Notes: a model not told the origin generated them from the letters alone. A DNA stretch of 64,000 bases from Rhodobacteraceae bacterium UBA6796 (GCA_002452815.1 DKFM01000009.1:1-64000), one strand, 5' to 3'. Shown: positions 44,300-54,002, counted from the stretch's first letter. Made by a program: numbers and translations.

Positions 44300-44809
44300 A
44301 TGACCCACGCCACACCTGCCCCCGACCTGCCGCAACTCTTTGCCGAAATCGCCCCGCGCTTCGGCATTTCGCGCCCCGCCGGGCAGTGTTTCGCGGCAAT
44401 CTGGCGGGCCGCGCAGGCCCCTGCGGCCGAAGATCTGGTGCGGATACTGGGGATTTCCCGCTCGAATGTCTCGACCGCGCTGAAGGAATTGCGCGGCCTC
44501 GGACTGGTGCAGATTGCGCGCAGCCCCGGATCGCGGCGCGACTTCTATGTCGCCCCCGCCGACCCCTGGGCCCTGCTGCGCCAATTGCTGGCCGAACGTC
44601 AGCGCCGCGATCTGGCGCCGCTGGCCGCCCGGCTGCACGATTTGCAGGCCGCCAGTGGCGATGCCCGGCTGGCCGATCTGGCGCAAGTGCTTGATGCCAC
44701 CTCGGGCTGGCTGGCACAGCTGGCGGCCCATAGCCCCGAAGAACTGGCCGCCATGATGCACCCGGTCGAGCACGGCAAGAAAAAGAAGAAAAAGCGCGCC
44801 CGGGACTGA
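44300..44809 (+). CDS. GbsR/MarR-like transcriptional regulator
   Basis: 169 residues. A winged HTH spans about residues 15-80: RPAGQCFAAIWRAAQAPAAEDLVRILGISRSNVSTALKEL (key words SRSNVSTALKELRGLGLV), then SRRDFYVAP as the wing. This is the GbsR group, which in other bacteria responds to choline or osmotic stress. The C-terminus ends in an unusual run of Lys (EHGKKKKKKRARD). It follows the epimerase gene by 15 bases and may regulate that pair. Confidence 0.78.
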   Translation: MTHATPAPDLPQLFAEIAPRFGISRPAGQCFAAIWRAAQAPAAEDLVRILGISRSNVSTALKELRGLGLVQIARSPGSRRDFYVAPADPWALLRQLLAERQRRDLAPLAARLHDLQAASGDARLADLAQVLDATSGWLAQLAAHSPEELAAMMHPVEHGKKKKKKRARD

Positions 44810-44820
44810 CCCCGCGCCGC

Positions 44821-45363
44821 TCAGGCGGTGTCGGCCACCGGCTCGGGGGTGCCCGGCAGGCTGACCAGTGGCCCGCTGTCCATCAGATCCTCGATGAACA
44901 GGCTCAGCAAGGGGCCGCGCCCGCTGACGCCCGCCTTCCGATATATCGCGGCGGTCTGCGCCTTGACCGTGCCTTCAGAAGTCGAACGCAGCGCCGCAAT
45001 TTCGGCGGTGCTGAGCCCCTTGATCGCAAACAGGGCCACATCCCGCTCGGCCGGGGTCAGGCCCCATTCGGTGAAGCGTGCTTCCAGCAGATCGCCAAAG
45101 GCGCTGGCGGCGCGGTGCAGACGTGCGCGCGTGCGCGCGGTTTCGCGCAACGCCCCGGCCAGTGCCGCAGCCCCCAGCCCAAGCCCCAGGATCAGCCCGA
45201 GCGCCGCGCCGATTTCCAGAATCTCGCGATTTTGCCAGCTGATCGGCGCCGCATAGAGCCCGAAGACCGACAACAGGATGTCGGACACGAAGAACAGCGC
45301 ACAAACCGCCTGCAGCGTGAACAAGGCCACCAGCAGCAGGCCACGCCTCTTGCCCGACCTCAC
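44821..45363 (-). CDS. Membrane-anchored LuxR-type regulator
   Basis: 180 residues. Two hydrophobic helices occupy about 8-35 (LLLVALFTLQAVCALFFVSDI) and 48-70 (IGAALGLILGLGLGAAALAG), followed by a short coiled stretch and a C-terminal LuxR HTH (LTPAERDVALFAIKGLSTAEIAALRSTSEGTVKAQTAAIYRKAGV, key words STAEIAALRSTSEGTVKAQ). It lacks a receiver domain, so it probably responds to a membrane or periplasmic signal directly. It lies 9 bases after a gene for a secreted PepSY protein, which makes that protein its likely partner. Confidence 0.85.
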   Translation of the reverse strand: MRSGKRRGLLLVALFTLQAVCALFFVSDILLSVFGLYAAPISWQNREILEIGAALGLILGLGLGAAALAGALRETARTRARLHRAASAFGDLLEARFTEWGLTPAERDVALFAIKGLSTAEIAALRSTSEGTVKAQTAAIYRKAGVSGRGPLLSLFIEDLMDSGPLVSLPGTPEPVADTA

Positions 45364-45372
45364 CGGATCGGC

Positions 45373-45789
45373 TCAATCATCGTCATTGCCGCCTTCGCCC
45401 CCTCCGCCGTCATCGCTGCCTCCGCCCTCATCATCATCGTGGTCGTCATCGTCATCGCTGTCGTCATTCGCGGCCCCGGAACTGCCGCTGTCGCGCCTGT
45501 CGGCCCCGCTGTCCGACGGGCTGCGCAATAGCGGCGCCCCCGAGGTGCTCAGATCGCGCAACAGTTCCCCGGTGCGTGGATCAAGCACGATTTCGCGCTG
45601 CACCTTGCCGCGCTGCGCCGTGATCCGCAGCCGCCCCAGCCAGGTGCGCTGAACCTGGATCTGGCTGTAGCCCTGCGCCTTGAGCTGGCGCATGACGCTG
45701 TCTTCGGCCCCGCCCGCAAAGGCCGGCGCCGCGCCCGCCCCGATCAGGGCGAGCATCGCCCCTGCGCACAGAAATCCGCGCCTGTCCAT
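45373..45789 (-). CDS. Exported PepSY-domain protein with Asp-rich tail (paralogue 2)
   Basis: 138 residues from ATG 45789 (a tandem ATG at 45792 is possible), preceded by GGAGGGG. The signal sequence MDRRGFLCAGAMLALIGAGAAPAFA has a twin-arginine look. A single PepSY-like domain follows (VMRQLKAQGYSQIQVQRTWLGRLRIT, then REIVLDPRTGELLRD). The last 50 residues are Ser, Gly and Asp-rich and end in runs of Asp (DDDDDHDDDEGG). Such tails bind calcium or other cations. It is a paralogue of the next gene. Confidence 0.72.
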   Translation of the reverse strand: MDRRGFLCAGAMLALIGAGAAPAFAGGAEDSVMRQLKAQGYSQIQVQRTWLGRLRITAQRGKVQREIVLDPRTGELLRDLSTSGAPLLRSPSDSGADRRDSGSSGAANDDSDDDDDHDDDEGGGSDDGGGGEGGNDDD

Positions 45790-45897
45790 CATTCCCCTCC
45801 GGGCCCGCCAAGGGCCGCACTATGCCCGGCTTCCCCCCGAAGGCGCAAGCCGGGACGCGAAGACCGGGGGCAGATCGCCCCCGGCCGCAAGACGTGC

Positions 45898-46377
45898 TCA
45901 GTCGTCGTCGCCGTTGTCGTCGCCGCTGTCGTTGTCATCGCCGTCGTCATTGTCGTCGCCGTCATCATTGTCATCCGACTCGTGATCGTCGTCGTGACCG
46001 CCCATGCCGTGATCGTCATCCCCTTCGTCATCGGACATGTCGTCGTCGTTCACGTCGTCGTCCATATCGTCGTCGTCAAGGAAGTTTTCCGCACGGGTCC
46101 GCATGGCCACGCCCTGCGCCAGCACCTCGCCGGTCCGCACGCGCGCCCGGGTCTGTTCCTGCTTGAGGATCTCACCGGTTTCACGATCATAGACCACTTC
46201 GATCTTGGTGGTGCCATTGCGGGCTTCGACCTTGACCTGCGCGGGCGCGGTCTCGATTTCAATGCCCGAGAACCCCTGACCGCTCAGATCGTCGATGATC
46301 GACTGGGTCGAAACTTCGGCGAAAGCAGCCTGCCCCAGCGTCAGCGAAGCGGCGAAAATGGCAATGGTGGTTTTCAT
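45898..46377 (-). CDS. Exported PepSY-domain protein with long Asp/Asn tail (paralogue 1)
   Basis: 159 residues from ATG 46377, with GGGAG eight bases upstream. A Sec signal (MKTTIAIFAASLTLGQAAFA) precedes a PepSY domain (IIDDLSGQGFSGIEIETAP, then KIEVVYDRETGEILKQE). From residue about 100 to the end nearly every residue is Asp, Asn, Gly or His, with a repeated DDNDDGDD pattern. Encoded by GTC/ATC-type trinucleotide repeats on the plus strand, the tail may vary in length between strains. It is first in a three-gene unit ending with the membrane LuxR regulator. Confidence 0.75.
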   Translation of the reverse strand: MKTTIAIFAASLTLGQAAFAEVSTQSIIDDLSGQGFSGIEIETAPAQVKVEARNGTTKIEVVYDRETGEILKQEQTRARVRTGEVLAQGVAMRTRAENFLDDDDMDDDVNDDDMSDDEGDDDHGMGGHDDDHESDDNDDGDDNDDGDDNDSGDDNGDDD

Positions 46378-46521
46378 GTGTCTACTCCCAAACAGCAGCC
46401 GCACCATGCGGCGAACTGCGGCCAAACTGACCGGCCGCGACATCTCCCGCTATTGGCCGCAGGGGGTAAATCGCGCCTCTACACCCTGCGACCCACGGGC
46501 ATAAACCTGGGTTTAGGCAGC
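46378..46521 (-). promoter_or_regulatory. Promoter region of the PepSY-LuxR unit
   Basis: No gene is present between the first PepSY gene and the trpB terminator. The stretch must hold the promoter for the three minus-strand genes; I see no confident -35/-10 pair or operator. Confidence 0.35.
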
Positions 46522-46552
46522 AAAAAGCCCCGCCGGACACGCCGGCGGGGCC
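46522..46552 (-). terminator. Terminator of trpB
   Basis: On the minus strand GCCCCGCCGG, a 5-base loop, CCGGCGGGGC, then TTTTT (stem 46527-46536 and 46542-46551). It lies 23 bases after the trpB stop. Confidence 0.88.
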
Positions 46553-46574
46553 TGAAAACCTGGGCTCGGGTCGA

Positions 46575-47807
46575 TCAGACCGCCATCTTCACGCCCAGAT
46601 GCTTGGCCACGGTGAAGATGTCCTTGTCGCCCCGCCCCGATAGGTTGACCACCATGATATGATCTTTTGGCAGGGTCGGCGCCAGCTTGGTCACATGCGC
46701 CAGCGCGTGGCTGGGTTCCAGCGCGGGGATGATCCCCTCCAGCTTGCACAGCAACTGGAACGCCTCCAGCGCCTCGGTATCGGTGACCGAGACATATTCG
46801 GCGCGCCCGGTCTCGTGCAGCCAGGAATGCTCGGGGCCGATCCCCGGATAATCCAGACCCGCGGAAATCGAATGGCCTTCCAGGATCTGGCCATCTTCAT
46901 CCTGCAACAGATAGGTGCGGTTGCCATGCAGAACGCCCGGGCGCCCGCCCGTCAGGCTCGCGCAATGCTCCATCCGTTCGTCGACACCATGCCCACCCGC
47001 TTCGACACCGATGATGCGCACCGACGGATCGTCGAGGAACGGATAGAACAGCCCCATCGCGTTCGACCCGCCGCCGATCGCGGCGATCACCGAATCGGGC
47101 AGACGGCCCTCGCCCTCCTGCTCGGCCAGTTGCCAGCGGGTTTCCTTGCCGATGATCGCCTGGAAATCGCGCACCATCGCCGGATAGGGGTGCGGCCCCG
47201 CCACCGTGCCGATGCAATAGAAGGTGTCGCGCACATTGGTCACCCAATCGCGCAGCGCGTCGTTCATCGCATCCTTCAGCGTTCCGCGGCCGCTGGTCAC
47301 CGGCACCACCTCTGCCCCCAGCAGACGCATGCGGAACACGTTCGGCGCCTGCCGTTCGACATCGGTCGCGCCCATGTAGACCACGCATTGCAGGCCGAAC
47401 CGTGCGCAGACCGTCGCGGTCGCCACGCCATGCTGGCCCGCGCCGGTTTCCGCGATGATCCGCTTCTTGCCCATCCGCCGTGCCAGCAGGATCTGGCCCA
47501 GCACGTTGTTGATTTTGTGGCTGCCGGTGTGGTTCAGTTCTTCGCGCTTGAGATAGATCTTCGCCCCGCCCAGATGCTCGGTCAGGCGCGGCGCGAAATA
47601 CAGCGGGCTCGGGCGGCCCACATAGTATTTCCACAGCTCCTCCATCTCGGCCCAGAAATTCGGGTCGGTCTTGGCAAATTCATACTGCGCCTCCAGTTCG
47701 AGGATCAGCGGCATCAGCGTTTCCGACACGAAACGGCCGCCGAAAATCCCGAACCGCCCGTTTTCATCGGGCCCGGTCATATAGCTGTTGGGAAGGTCTT
47801 CGGGCAT
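46575..47807 (-). CDS. trpB: Tryptophan synthase beta chain
   Basis: 410 residues from ATG 47807, with GAGGTGAG upstream. The PLP lysine is in [25 protein letters not shown], the glycine loop IGGGSNAMG that binds PLP phosphate, and [15 protein letters not shown] are canonical. It condenses indole and serine to tryptophan in the TrpA2B2 complex. trpF lies upstream on the same strand, separated by a dispersed repeat; trpA is not in the window. Confidence 0.96.
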   Translation of the reverse strand: MPEDLPNSYMTGPDENGRFGIFGGRFVSETLMPLILELEAQYEFAKTDPNFWAEMEELWKYYVGRPSPLYFAPRLTEHLGGAKIYLKREELNHTGSHKINNVLGQILLARRMGKKRIIAETGAGQHGVATATVCARFGLQCVVYMGATDVERQAPNVFRMRLLGAEVVPVTSGRGTLKDAMNDALRDWVTNVRDTFYCIGTVAGPHPYPAMVRDFQAIIGKETRWQLAEQEGEGRLPDSVIAAIGGGSNAMGLFYPFLDDPSVRIIGVEAGGHGVDERMEHCASLTGGRPGVLHGNRTYLLQDEDGQILEGHSISAGLDYPGIGPEHSWLHETGRAEYVSVTDTEALEAFQLLCKLEGIIPALEPSHALAHVTKLAPTLPKDHIMVVNLSGRGDKDIFTVAKHLGVKMAV

Positions 47808-47875
47808 CGTCTCACCTCGCGCTGTTACCCTTCGGCACTTAGCGCGATTGGCCTTGCGGGTAAAGCACAAGGGCC

Positions 47876-47910
47876 CTTCTTCTTGGCTGAAATACTCCGG
47901 GGTCCGGGGC
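47876..47910. repeat. Dispersed intergenic repeat, copy 3
   Basis: Contains CTTGGCTGAAATACTCC preceded by CTTCTT, identical over 23 bases to the minus strand of copy 1 at the purN stop, followed by GGGGTCCGG and a C/G-rich tail resembling copies 2 and 6. It sits between trpF (stop at 47929) and trpB. Confidence 0.6.
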
Positions 47911-47928
47911 GCGCGGCGCCCCGGTCGC

Positions 47929-48603
47929 TCAGGCCCCTTGCGCGGCCCGAATGAACGCGCGGATCAGGCCTGCGTCCTTCACCCCCGGCGCGCTTTCCAC
48001 GCCCGAGCTGACATCGACCTGCCGCGCGCCGGTCAGACGCACCGCCTCGGCCACGTTTTCGGGCGTCAGGCCGCCCGCCAGCATCCAGGGTTTCTGCCAC
48101 CCCCGCCCCGCGATCAGACGCCAGTCGAAGGCCAACCCGTTACCCCCGGGCAGCGCCGCGCCTTTCGGCGCCTTGGCGTCGATCAGGATCTGATCGGCCA
48201 CTGCCTCATACTCCGCGATCGCCGCCAGATCGGCCGGTTCGGCCACCCCCACCGCCTTCATCACCGGCAGGCCGAAGCGCGCGCGGATCTCGGCCACGCG
48301 TTCGGGGGTTTCGCGGCCGTGCAACTGCAACATGTCCAGCGGCACCTGCGCGCAGATCGCCTCCAGCTCGGCATCGCTGGCATTGACCACCAGCGCCACT
48401 TTCGCCACGCCCACCGGCACCTCGATCGCCAGATCGCGGGCCTGCACGATCCCGACGTTGCGCGGTGATTTCGGGAAGAAGACAAAACCCAGATAGGCCG
48501 CGCCTGCCTCGCAGGCCGCAGCGACATGTTCCGCGGTGCTCAGCCCACAGATCTTGACCCGCACCCCACCGGGGCGGCCACGGTTGACGGCAATTGTCAC
48601 CAT
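47929..48603 (-). CDS. trpF: Phosphoribosylanthranilate isomerase
   Basis: 224 residues from ATG 48603, one base after the lapA stop. A GTG 14 codons later, just before RVKICGLS, is an alternative start close to the family's usual N-terminus. [48 protein letters not shown] and [11 protein letters not shown] are TIM-barrel signatures, with Cys and Asp as catalytic residues. It catalyses the third step of tryptophan synthesis. Confidence 0.94.
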   Translation of the reverse strand: MVTIAVNRGRPGGVRVKICGLSTAEHVAAACEAGAAYLGFVFFPKSPRNVGIVQARDLAIEVPVGVAKVALVVNASDAELEAICAQVPLDMLQLHGRETPERVAEIRARFGLPVMKAVGVAEPADLAAIAEYEAVADQILIDAKAPKGAALPGGNGLAFDWRLIAGRGWQKPWMLAGGLTPENVAEAVRLTGARQVDVSSGVESAPGVKDAGLIRAFIRAAQGA

Positions 48604-48604
48604 T

Positions 48605-48961
48605 TCAGCGCGACGGCGCCTCCAGCAGCGCCAGAACCTCGTCTTTCGGCCCCTCGGCCTTGGTTTTCAGCCGGTCGACCTCGCGTTCCAGATGCGCGGC
48701 CTTGCGACTGACCTTGACAGCATGCGAACGGATCTTGTGTTCGCGCAGCCATTCCCAGACGAAGCCGATCAGCAAGCCCAGCAAGATCCCCGCAAATATC
48801 ACAAGAAACAGCGGCAGTTGCAGCGACCAGCTGAAGCCCAGAAACTCGCCGGCCTCGGGCGGCAGCGCGCGCAGCGTTACCAGATCACGGTTGGCCAGCG
48901 CCAGGGCAATCAGCACCAGCGCCAGAAGGCCCAGGAACGCCAGCCGCAACAGCTTCATCAT
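48605..48961 (-). CDS. lapA: LapA-domain membrane protein (DUF1049)
   Basis: 118 residues. Two membrane helices ([20 protein letters not shown] and [21 protein letters not shown]) are followed by a cytoplasmic coiled coil ([20 protein letters not shown]). In enterobacteria LapA works with LapB in lipopolysaccharide assembly and LpxC control. Here it follows ihfB, a conserved alphaproteobacterial order, without lapB nearby. Confidence 0.8.
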   Translation of the reverse strand: MMKLLRLAFLGLLALVLIALALANRDLVTLRALPPEAGEFLGFSWSLQLPLFLVIFAGILLGLLIGFVWEWLREHKIRSHAVKVSRKAAHLEREVDRLKTKAEGPKDEVLALLEAPSR

Positions 48962-48964
48962 GGT

Positions 48965-49252
48965 TCAGTCCTCATCCCCGTTCAGCCGGTCGCGCAGCAG
49001 CTTGCCGGTCTTGAAGAAGGGCACATGTTTTTCGTCCACCTCGACGGCGGTGCCGGTGCGCGGGTTGCGCCCGGTGCGCGCGTCGCGCTTCTTGACCGAA
49101 AACGCGCCGAAACCGCGCAACTCGACCCGATCGCCCCGCGCCATGGCCTCGATGATCTCTTCAAAGATCGTGTTCACGATCTTCTCGACATCGCGCTGGA
49201 ACAGATGCGGATTTTCTTCGGAAATCTTGGCGATCAACTCAGACCGGATCAT
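48965..49252 (-). CDS. ihfB: Integration host factor beta subunit
   Basis: 95 residues. [42 protein letters not shown] and the DNA-intercalating NPRTG arm are typical of the HU/IHF family; the genome position after rpsA identifies IHF-beta. The heterodimer with IHF-alpha bends DNA sharply at specific sites. Confidence 0.94.
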   Translation of the reverse strand: MIRSELIAKISEENPHLFQRDVEKIVNTIFEEIIEAMARGDRVELRGFGAFSVKKRDARTGRNPRTGTAVEVDEKHVPFFKTGKLLRDRLNGDED

Positions 49253-49522
49253 TTATAGTTCCCCCCAAGGGTTTCCGGGTGGCAGACCCGGACATTCTTT
49301 GTGTGCCCGACTATACGGATAAATTTTCGAGGCTCAAACAGCAAAGGCTTGGAAAGGCGGCCAATTTGGCGGCTCTGAGCACGACGGAAGCACGCTTGCA
49401 CGATGTGCATGCGCAGAAACATGCCAATGACGCCCCCGCGTGGGCCCAGAGCGCGAATCGCAGGCATGAAAACGGCCCCGCCCGGGTAGGGCGAGGCCGC
49501 AGATCCGGTCAGACCGGATGGA
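49253..49522 (-). other. rpsA-ihfB spacer with rpsA terminator
   Basis: On the minus strand CGGCCTCGCCC and GGGCGGGGCCG (about 49473-49498) form an 11-bp stem with one mismatch, followed by TTTT: the rpsA terminator. The rest holds the ihfB promoter region; no gene is evident. Confidence 0.6.
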
Positions 49523-51202
49523 TCAGTTGTTGCCCTTGAGCGCCGCGCCCAGGATGTCGCCCAGCGACGCACCCGAGTCCGACGAGCCGTACTGTTCCAC
49601 GGCTTCTTTCTCTTCGGCGATCTCACGCGCCTTGATCGAGACGCCCAGACGGCGGGTCTTGCTGTCGACGTTGGTCACGCGCACATCGACGTGGTCACCG
49701 ACCTGGAAGCGCTCGGGGCGCTGGTCGGCACGATCACGGGCCAGGTCCGAACGGCGGATGAAGGATTTCATGCCGTTGTAATCCACCTCGATGCCGCCGT
49801 CTTCGATGGCGGTGACTTCGACGGTGATGACCGAACCGCGTTTCACGCCGTCAACCGCATCCGAGAAGGTGTCGGCGTCGAGCGCTTTGATCGAGAGCGA
49901 GATACGCTCTTTTTCCACGTCCACTTCGGTGACAGCGGCCTTGACCATGTCGCCTTTGCGGTAGTTCTGGATCGCGTCTTCGCCGCGCTGTTCCCACGAC
50001 AGGTCCGACAGGTGAACCATGCCGTCGATGTCGTTGTCGAGGCCGATGAACAGACCGAATTCGGTGATGTTCTTGACTTCGCCTTCGATGACGGTGCCGA
50101 CCGGGTGGGTTTCGGCGAACACTTCCCACGGGTTGCGCATGGTTTGTTTCAGGCCAAGCGACACGCGACGTTTCGCGGTGTCGATTTCCAGAACCATGAC
50201 GTCAACCTCTTGCGAGGTCGAAACGATCTTGCCGGGGTGCACGTTCTTCTTGGTCCACGACATTTCCGAAACGTGAACCAGACCTTCGACACCGGCTTCC
50301 AACTCCACGAAGGCGCCGTAATCGGTGATGTTGGTCACGCGGCCCTTGTGGACCGAACCCAGCGGGAATTTCTGCTCAACCGAATCCCACGGATCGTTCT
50401 GCAGCTGTTTCATGCCGAGCGAGATACGGTGGGTTTCCTTGTTGATCTTGACGACCTGAACCTTGACGGTTTCGCCGATCGACAGGATTTCCGACGGGTG
50501 GTTCACACGGCGCCAGGCCATGTCGGTGACGTGCAGCAGGCCATCAACGCCGCCCAGATCAACGAACGCACCGTATTCGGTGATGTTCTTGACCACGCCG
50601 TCGACCACTTGACCTTCGGTCAGGTTGCCGATGACTTCGGCGCGCTGTTCGGCGCGGCTTTCTTCCAGGATGGCGCGACGCGACACAACGATGTTGCCAC
50701 GACGACGGTCCATTTTCAGGATCTGGAACGGCTGTTTCAGACCCATCAGCGGGCCGGCGTCGCGCACCGGGCGCACGTCAACTTGGCTGCCGGGCAGGAA
50801 CGCCACAGCGCCGCCCAGATCGACGGTGAAGCCGCCTTTGACACGGCCGAAGATGGCGCCATCGACGCGCTCTTCTTTGGCATAAGCCTGTTCCAGACGA
50901 TCCCAGGCTTCTTCGCGACGCGCTTTCTCGCGCGAGATCGAAGCTTCGCCGCGGGCGTTTTCAACGCGGTCGAGATACACTTCCACTTCGTCGCCAACGG
51001 CGATCGAGGGGGCCTCGCCCGGGTTTGCGAATTCTTTCAGATCAACGCGGCCTTCCATCTTGTAGCCGACGTCGATGATGGCCTGGCCCGCCTCGATGGC
51101 GATGACCTTGCCTTTGACAACCGAACCTTCGTTCGGGGTGTCGATCTCGAGGCTCTCGTTCAAGAGGGCTTCGAATTCTTCCATGGTTGCTTTAGCGCAC
51201 AT
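49523..51202 (-). CDS. rpsA: 30S ribosomal protein S1
   Basis: 559 residues starting MCAKATMEEFEALLNES. Six S1 RNA-binding repeats are visible, with motifs such as GKVIAIEAGQAIIDVGYK, GVVKNITEYGAFVDLGG, GRVTNITDYGAFVELEAG and GEVKNITEFGLFIGLDND. S1 brings mRNA to the 30S subunit. It lies between cmk and ihfB in the usual order. Confidence 0.97.
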   Translation of the reverse strand: MCAKATMEEFEALLNESLEIDTPNEGSVVKGKVIAIEAGQAIIDVGYKMEGRVDLKEFANPGEAPSIAVGDEVEVYLDRVENARGEASISREKARREEAWDRLEQAYAKEERVDGAIFGRVKGGFTVDLGGAVAFLPGSQVDVRPVRDAGPLMGLKQPFQILKMDRRRGNIVVSRRAILEESRAEQRAEVIGNLTEGQVVDGVVKNITEYGAFVDLGGVDGLLHVTDMAWRRVNHPSEILSIGETVKVQVVKINKETHRISLGMKQLQNDPWDSVEQKFPLGSVHKGRVTNITDYGAFVELEAGVEGLVHVSEMSWTKKNVHPGKIVSTSQEVDVMVLEIDTAKRRVSLGLKQTMRNPWEVFAETHPVGTVIEGEVKNITEFGLFIGLDNDIDGMVHLSDLSWEQRGEDAIQNYRKGDMVKAAVTEVDVEKERISLSIKALDADTFSDAVDGVKRGSVITVEVTAIEDGGIEVDYNGMKSFIRRSDLARDRADQRPERFQVGDHVDVRVTNVDSKTRRLGVSIKAREIAEEKEAVEQYGSSDSGASLGDILGAALKGNN

Positions 51203-51357
51203 GCGTCTGAGTTTCCTTTACATGGGTTTTCTGGCCATGCGGTTGGCTCCGCCGGTCTTTCGTTGGATATGCCCAAAGGGGGCAGACCTGTGCCTGCCCC
51301 CTTTCGACGGGGCTGCTATAAGCCCAAATCGCCTGTGGGGCAAGCCTTCTGTGGCGG

Positions 51358-51915
51358 CTAGTCGCAGACCCGCGCCCGCAGCGTATAGCGCGGCACCGCG
51401 AAACGCTCGCGTTCGGGCGGGGGCAGCAGGTCGGTCGGATGCGCCCGCGCCCAGGACCCGGCCAGACTGTCGGGGTCGAGCATAAAGCGCTGGCACAGCC
51501 CGAAGCCGCGCACCGTTACCTGATCGCCGCGCAGATCCAGAAGTGCCCCGGATTTGCGCGCCACACCCTGCGCGCCGAAAACCAGCGGCGGCTCCAGCGT
51601 GACCTGCACGGTCTGCGGGCCGAAAAGCGCATCCTCATCCTGCCAGTCCCGCCCCGAGGCGATTTCCAGAACGTAACGCCCCGGCGGCACCAGCACCCGG
51701 AAGATCTCGCCACCGCGCACATAGGCGGCCAGCACGGCCTGCCCCGCCGCCGGATCGACAAGACGCAGATAATGATCGGCCCCCGCATCGCTTTTGACCT
51801 GCAGGGGCAAGGTCAGCGGCAGGCTCGAACGGTTCCACATCAACCCTTCGGGCCGCGACGCGGCGGCAACCGGGGCGGCAAGCATGACAAGCAGGAACAG
51901 AGCGGCACGCAGCAT
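51358..51915 (-). CDS. Secreted protein of unknown function
   Basis: 185 residues. A signal peptide (MLRAALFLLVMLAAPVAAAS) is followed by a beta-rich region (LPLTLPLQVKSDAGADHYLRLVDPAAGQ, in part; EIFRVLVPPGRYVLEIASGRDW). Two Cys near the end (GLCQRF and RARVCD) may form a disulfide. The PPGRYxLEIAxG segment resembles a carboxypeptidase-regulatory-like or bacterial Ig-like sandwich. I cannot name the family. It sits between cmk and rpsA, an insertion into an otherwise conserved order. Confidence 0.65.
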   Translation of the reverse strand: MLRAALFLLVMLAAPVAAASRPEGLMWNRSSLPLTLPLQVKSDAGADHYLRLVDPAAGQAVLAAYVRGGEIFRVLVPPGRYVLEIASGRDWQDEDALFGPQTVQVTLEPPLVFGAQGVARKSGALLDLRGDQVTVRGFGLCQRFMLDPDSLAGSWARAHPTDLLPPPERERFAVPRYTLRARVCD

Positions 51916-51952
51916 CCTGTCGATATGGGCTTGCGGCCCCGCCCTGTCCAGA

Positions 51953-52549
51953 TCAGCGCATCCGTTTCGCGATTTCGTCGCAGGCTGCGGCCACGGCCGC
52001 CTCGATGCTCATCGTCGAGGTGTCGATCACCACCGCATCCGCTGCCGGCTTCAAAGGCGCTTCGGCGCGGTTCATGTCGCGCGCATCGCGTGCGACCACC
52101 TCGGCCAGCACCGCCGCCGCGTCGCCGCCGACCTCCAGCCAGCGCCGGTGCGCGCGCACCTCGGCACTGGCGGTGACGAACAGCTTCACCTCGGCCTCGG
52201 GACAGATCACCGTGCCGATGTCGCGCCCGTCCAGCACCGCCCCCCCGTCACGCCGCGCAAACTCGCGCTGGAACTCCAGCAATGCCTGGCGCACTTCCGG
52301 GATCACCCCCACCTTCGACGCCGCCTGCCCGGCCGCCAGCGTGCGCAAATCCTCGCGCGCCAGATCCGCAGGGGTCAACCCGCGTGCCGCCGCCACCGGA
52401 TCGCCGCCCTCGCCCTCGGCCTTGACACCGACCGCCCGATACAGCGCGCCGGTGTCCAGATGCGCGAAGCCGAACCGCGCCGCCACCGCGCGCGAGATCG
52501 TGCCCTTGCCCGCCGCCGCAGGCCCGTCGATGGCGACCGTGAATTTCAT
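51953..52549 (-). CDS. cmk: Cytidylate kinase
   Basis: 198 residues from ATG 52549, with GGAG upstream. P-loop [30 protein letters not shown], and [17 protein letters not shown] are diagnostic. It phosphorylates CMP and dCMP. It follows aroA, from which a dispersed repeat separates it. Confidence 0.95.
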   Translation of the reverse strand: MKFTVAIDGPAAAGKGTISRAVAARFGFAHLDTGALYRAVGVKAEGEGGDPVAAARGLTPADLAREDLRTLAAGQAASKVGVIPEVRQALLEFQREFARRDGGAVLDGRDIGTVICPEAEVKLFVTASAEVRAHRRWLEVGGDAAAVLAEVVARDARDMNRAEAPLKPAADAVVIDTSTMSIEAAVAAACDEIAKRMR

Positions 52550-52581
52550 GGCGTTTCTCCTGTTCTGACCCGGGACGCTCC

Positions 52582-52638
52582 GCGGGGGATATTTTTGCCA
52601 AGATGAAAGCCCCTTCACCTTGGCCCAAATATCCCCGC
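52582..52638. repeat. Dispersed intergenic inverted repeat, copy 4
   Basis: GCGGGGGATATTTTTGCCAA-GATGAAAG pairs with CCTTCACCTTGGCCC-AAATATCCCCGC with few mismatches. It lies between aroA (stop 52656) and cmk and could form a long hairpin in the transcript. Confidence 0.65.
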
Positions 52639-52655
52639 CGGAGGCAAGCCCTGCC

Positions 52656-54002
52656 TTATGCGCCGCGCGTGATCTGCGCGCCCAGCCCTGCCATCAGCCC
52701 TTCGAAAGCCGGGAAAGAGGTGGCGATGGGCGAGCCGTCATCGACCGAGATCGGCTGCTGGCTGGCCAGCCCGAGCACAAGGAAGCTCATCGCGATGCGG
52801 TGGTCGATATGGGTGGCGCAGGTGGCGCCGCCGGGCACATTGCCCGCGCCCAGCCCGTGGACGATCAGCGTGTCTTCGTCTTCCTCGATCGCCACGCCGC
52901 AGGCCTCTAGCCCGCGCGCCATCGCGTCGATCCGGTCGCTTTCCTTGACCCGCAATTCCTTGACCCCGCGCATCACCGTGGTGCCGGTGGCGCAGGCCGC
53001 AACGACCGAAAGCACCGGGTACTCGTCGATCATCGAGGCCGCGCGTTCGGGCGGCACTGCGATACCGTGCAGTGCGCTGGAACGCACGCGCAGGTCGGCC
53101 ACCGGCTCGCCGCCTTCTTCGCGCGGGTTTTCAAAGGTGATGTCGGCGCCCATTTCGACCAGCGTGGTGAACAGCCCATTGCGCGTCGGGTTCTGGCTGA
53201 CGCCCGGCACCAGAATATCCGAGCCCGGCACGATCAGCGCGGCACAGACCGGAAACGCGGCCGAGGACGGGTCGCGCGGCACGGCGACTTTCTGGCCCGT
53301 CAGTTCGGGCTGGCCCTGCAGGGTGATGACCCGGCCTTCGGCGGTCTCTTCAACGCTGATGTCCGCGCCAAAGCCGCGCAGCATGCGTTCGGTGTGATCG
53401 CGCGTCGCCTCGCGCTCGGTCACCACGGTCTGCCCGGGCGCGTTCAGCCCCGCCAGCAGCACCGCCGATTTCACCTGCGCCGAGGGCATCGGCGTGGTGT
53501 AACGGACCGGCACCGGATCGGCGGCACCGACGATGGTCATCGGCAGACGGCCACCCGCGCGCCCCACTGCCCGCGCACCGAACAGCGCGATCGGGTCGGT
53601 CACCCGCCCCATCGGGCGCTTGCGCAGGCTCGCATCGCCGGTGAAGGTCGCGGTGATCGGGCTTGTTGCCATGCAGCCCATGATCAGCCGCACCCCGGTG
53701 CCCGAATTGCCGCAATCGATCACATCCTCGGGCTCGGCGAAGCCACCCACACCCACGCCCTCGACGGTCCAGTCGCCGGGCCCATGCCGGGTGACCGTGG
53801 CGCCGAAGGCCTGCATCGCCTTGGCGGTGTCCAGCACGTCCTGGCCTTCCAGCAGCCCGGTGATCTCGGTGCGGCCGACCGACAGCGCGCCCAGGATCAG
53901 CGCGCGGTGGCTGATCGACTTGTCGCCCGGCACCTCGGCCACACCTTTCAGCGCAGCGCCCTTGCGGGCAGTCATCAAAATCGGATCGCCGTGGCCGGAC
54001 AT
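52656..54002 (-). CDS. aroA: 3-phosphoshikimate 1-carboxyvinyltransferase (EPSP synthase)
   Basis: 448 residues from ATG 54002, with GGGAGG upstream. [30 protein letters not shown], and [16 protein letters not shown] are signatures. It makes EPSP from shikimate-3-phosphate and PEP. The GNSGTGVR segment has Gly-Thr-Gly rather than the GTAMR of plant/E. coli enzymes, so it may be of the glyphosate-insensitive class II type; this is inferred from the motif only. Confidence 0.96.
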   Translation of the reverse strand: MSGHGDPILMTARKGAALKGVAEVPGDKSISHRALILGALSVGRTEITGLLEGQDVLDTAKAMQAFGATVTRHGPGDWTVEGVGVGGFAEPEDVIDCGNSGTGVRLIMGCMATSPITATFTGDASLRKRPMGRVTDPIALFGARAVGRAGGRLPMTIVGAADPVPVRYTTPMPSAQVKSAVLLAGLNAPGQTVVTEREATRDHTERMLRGFGADISVEETAEGRVITLQGQPELTGQKVAVPRDPSSAAFPVCAALIVPGSDILVPGVSQNPTRNGLFTTLVEMGADITFENPREEGGEPVADLRVRSSALHGIAVPPERAASMIDEYPVLSVVAACATGTTVMRGVKELRVKESDRIDAMARGLEACGVAIEEDEDTLIVHGLGAGNVPGGATCATHIDHRIAMSFLVLGLASQQPISVDDGSPIATSFPAFEGLMAGLGAQITRGA

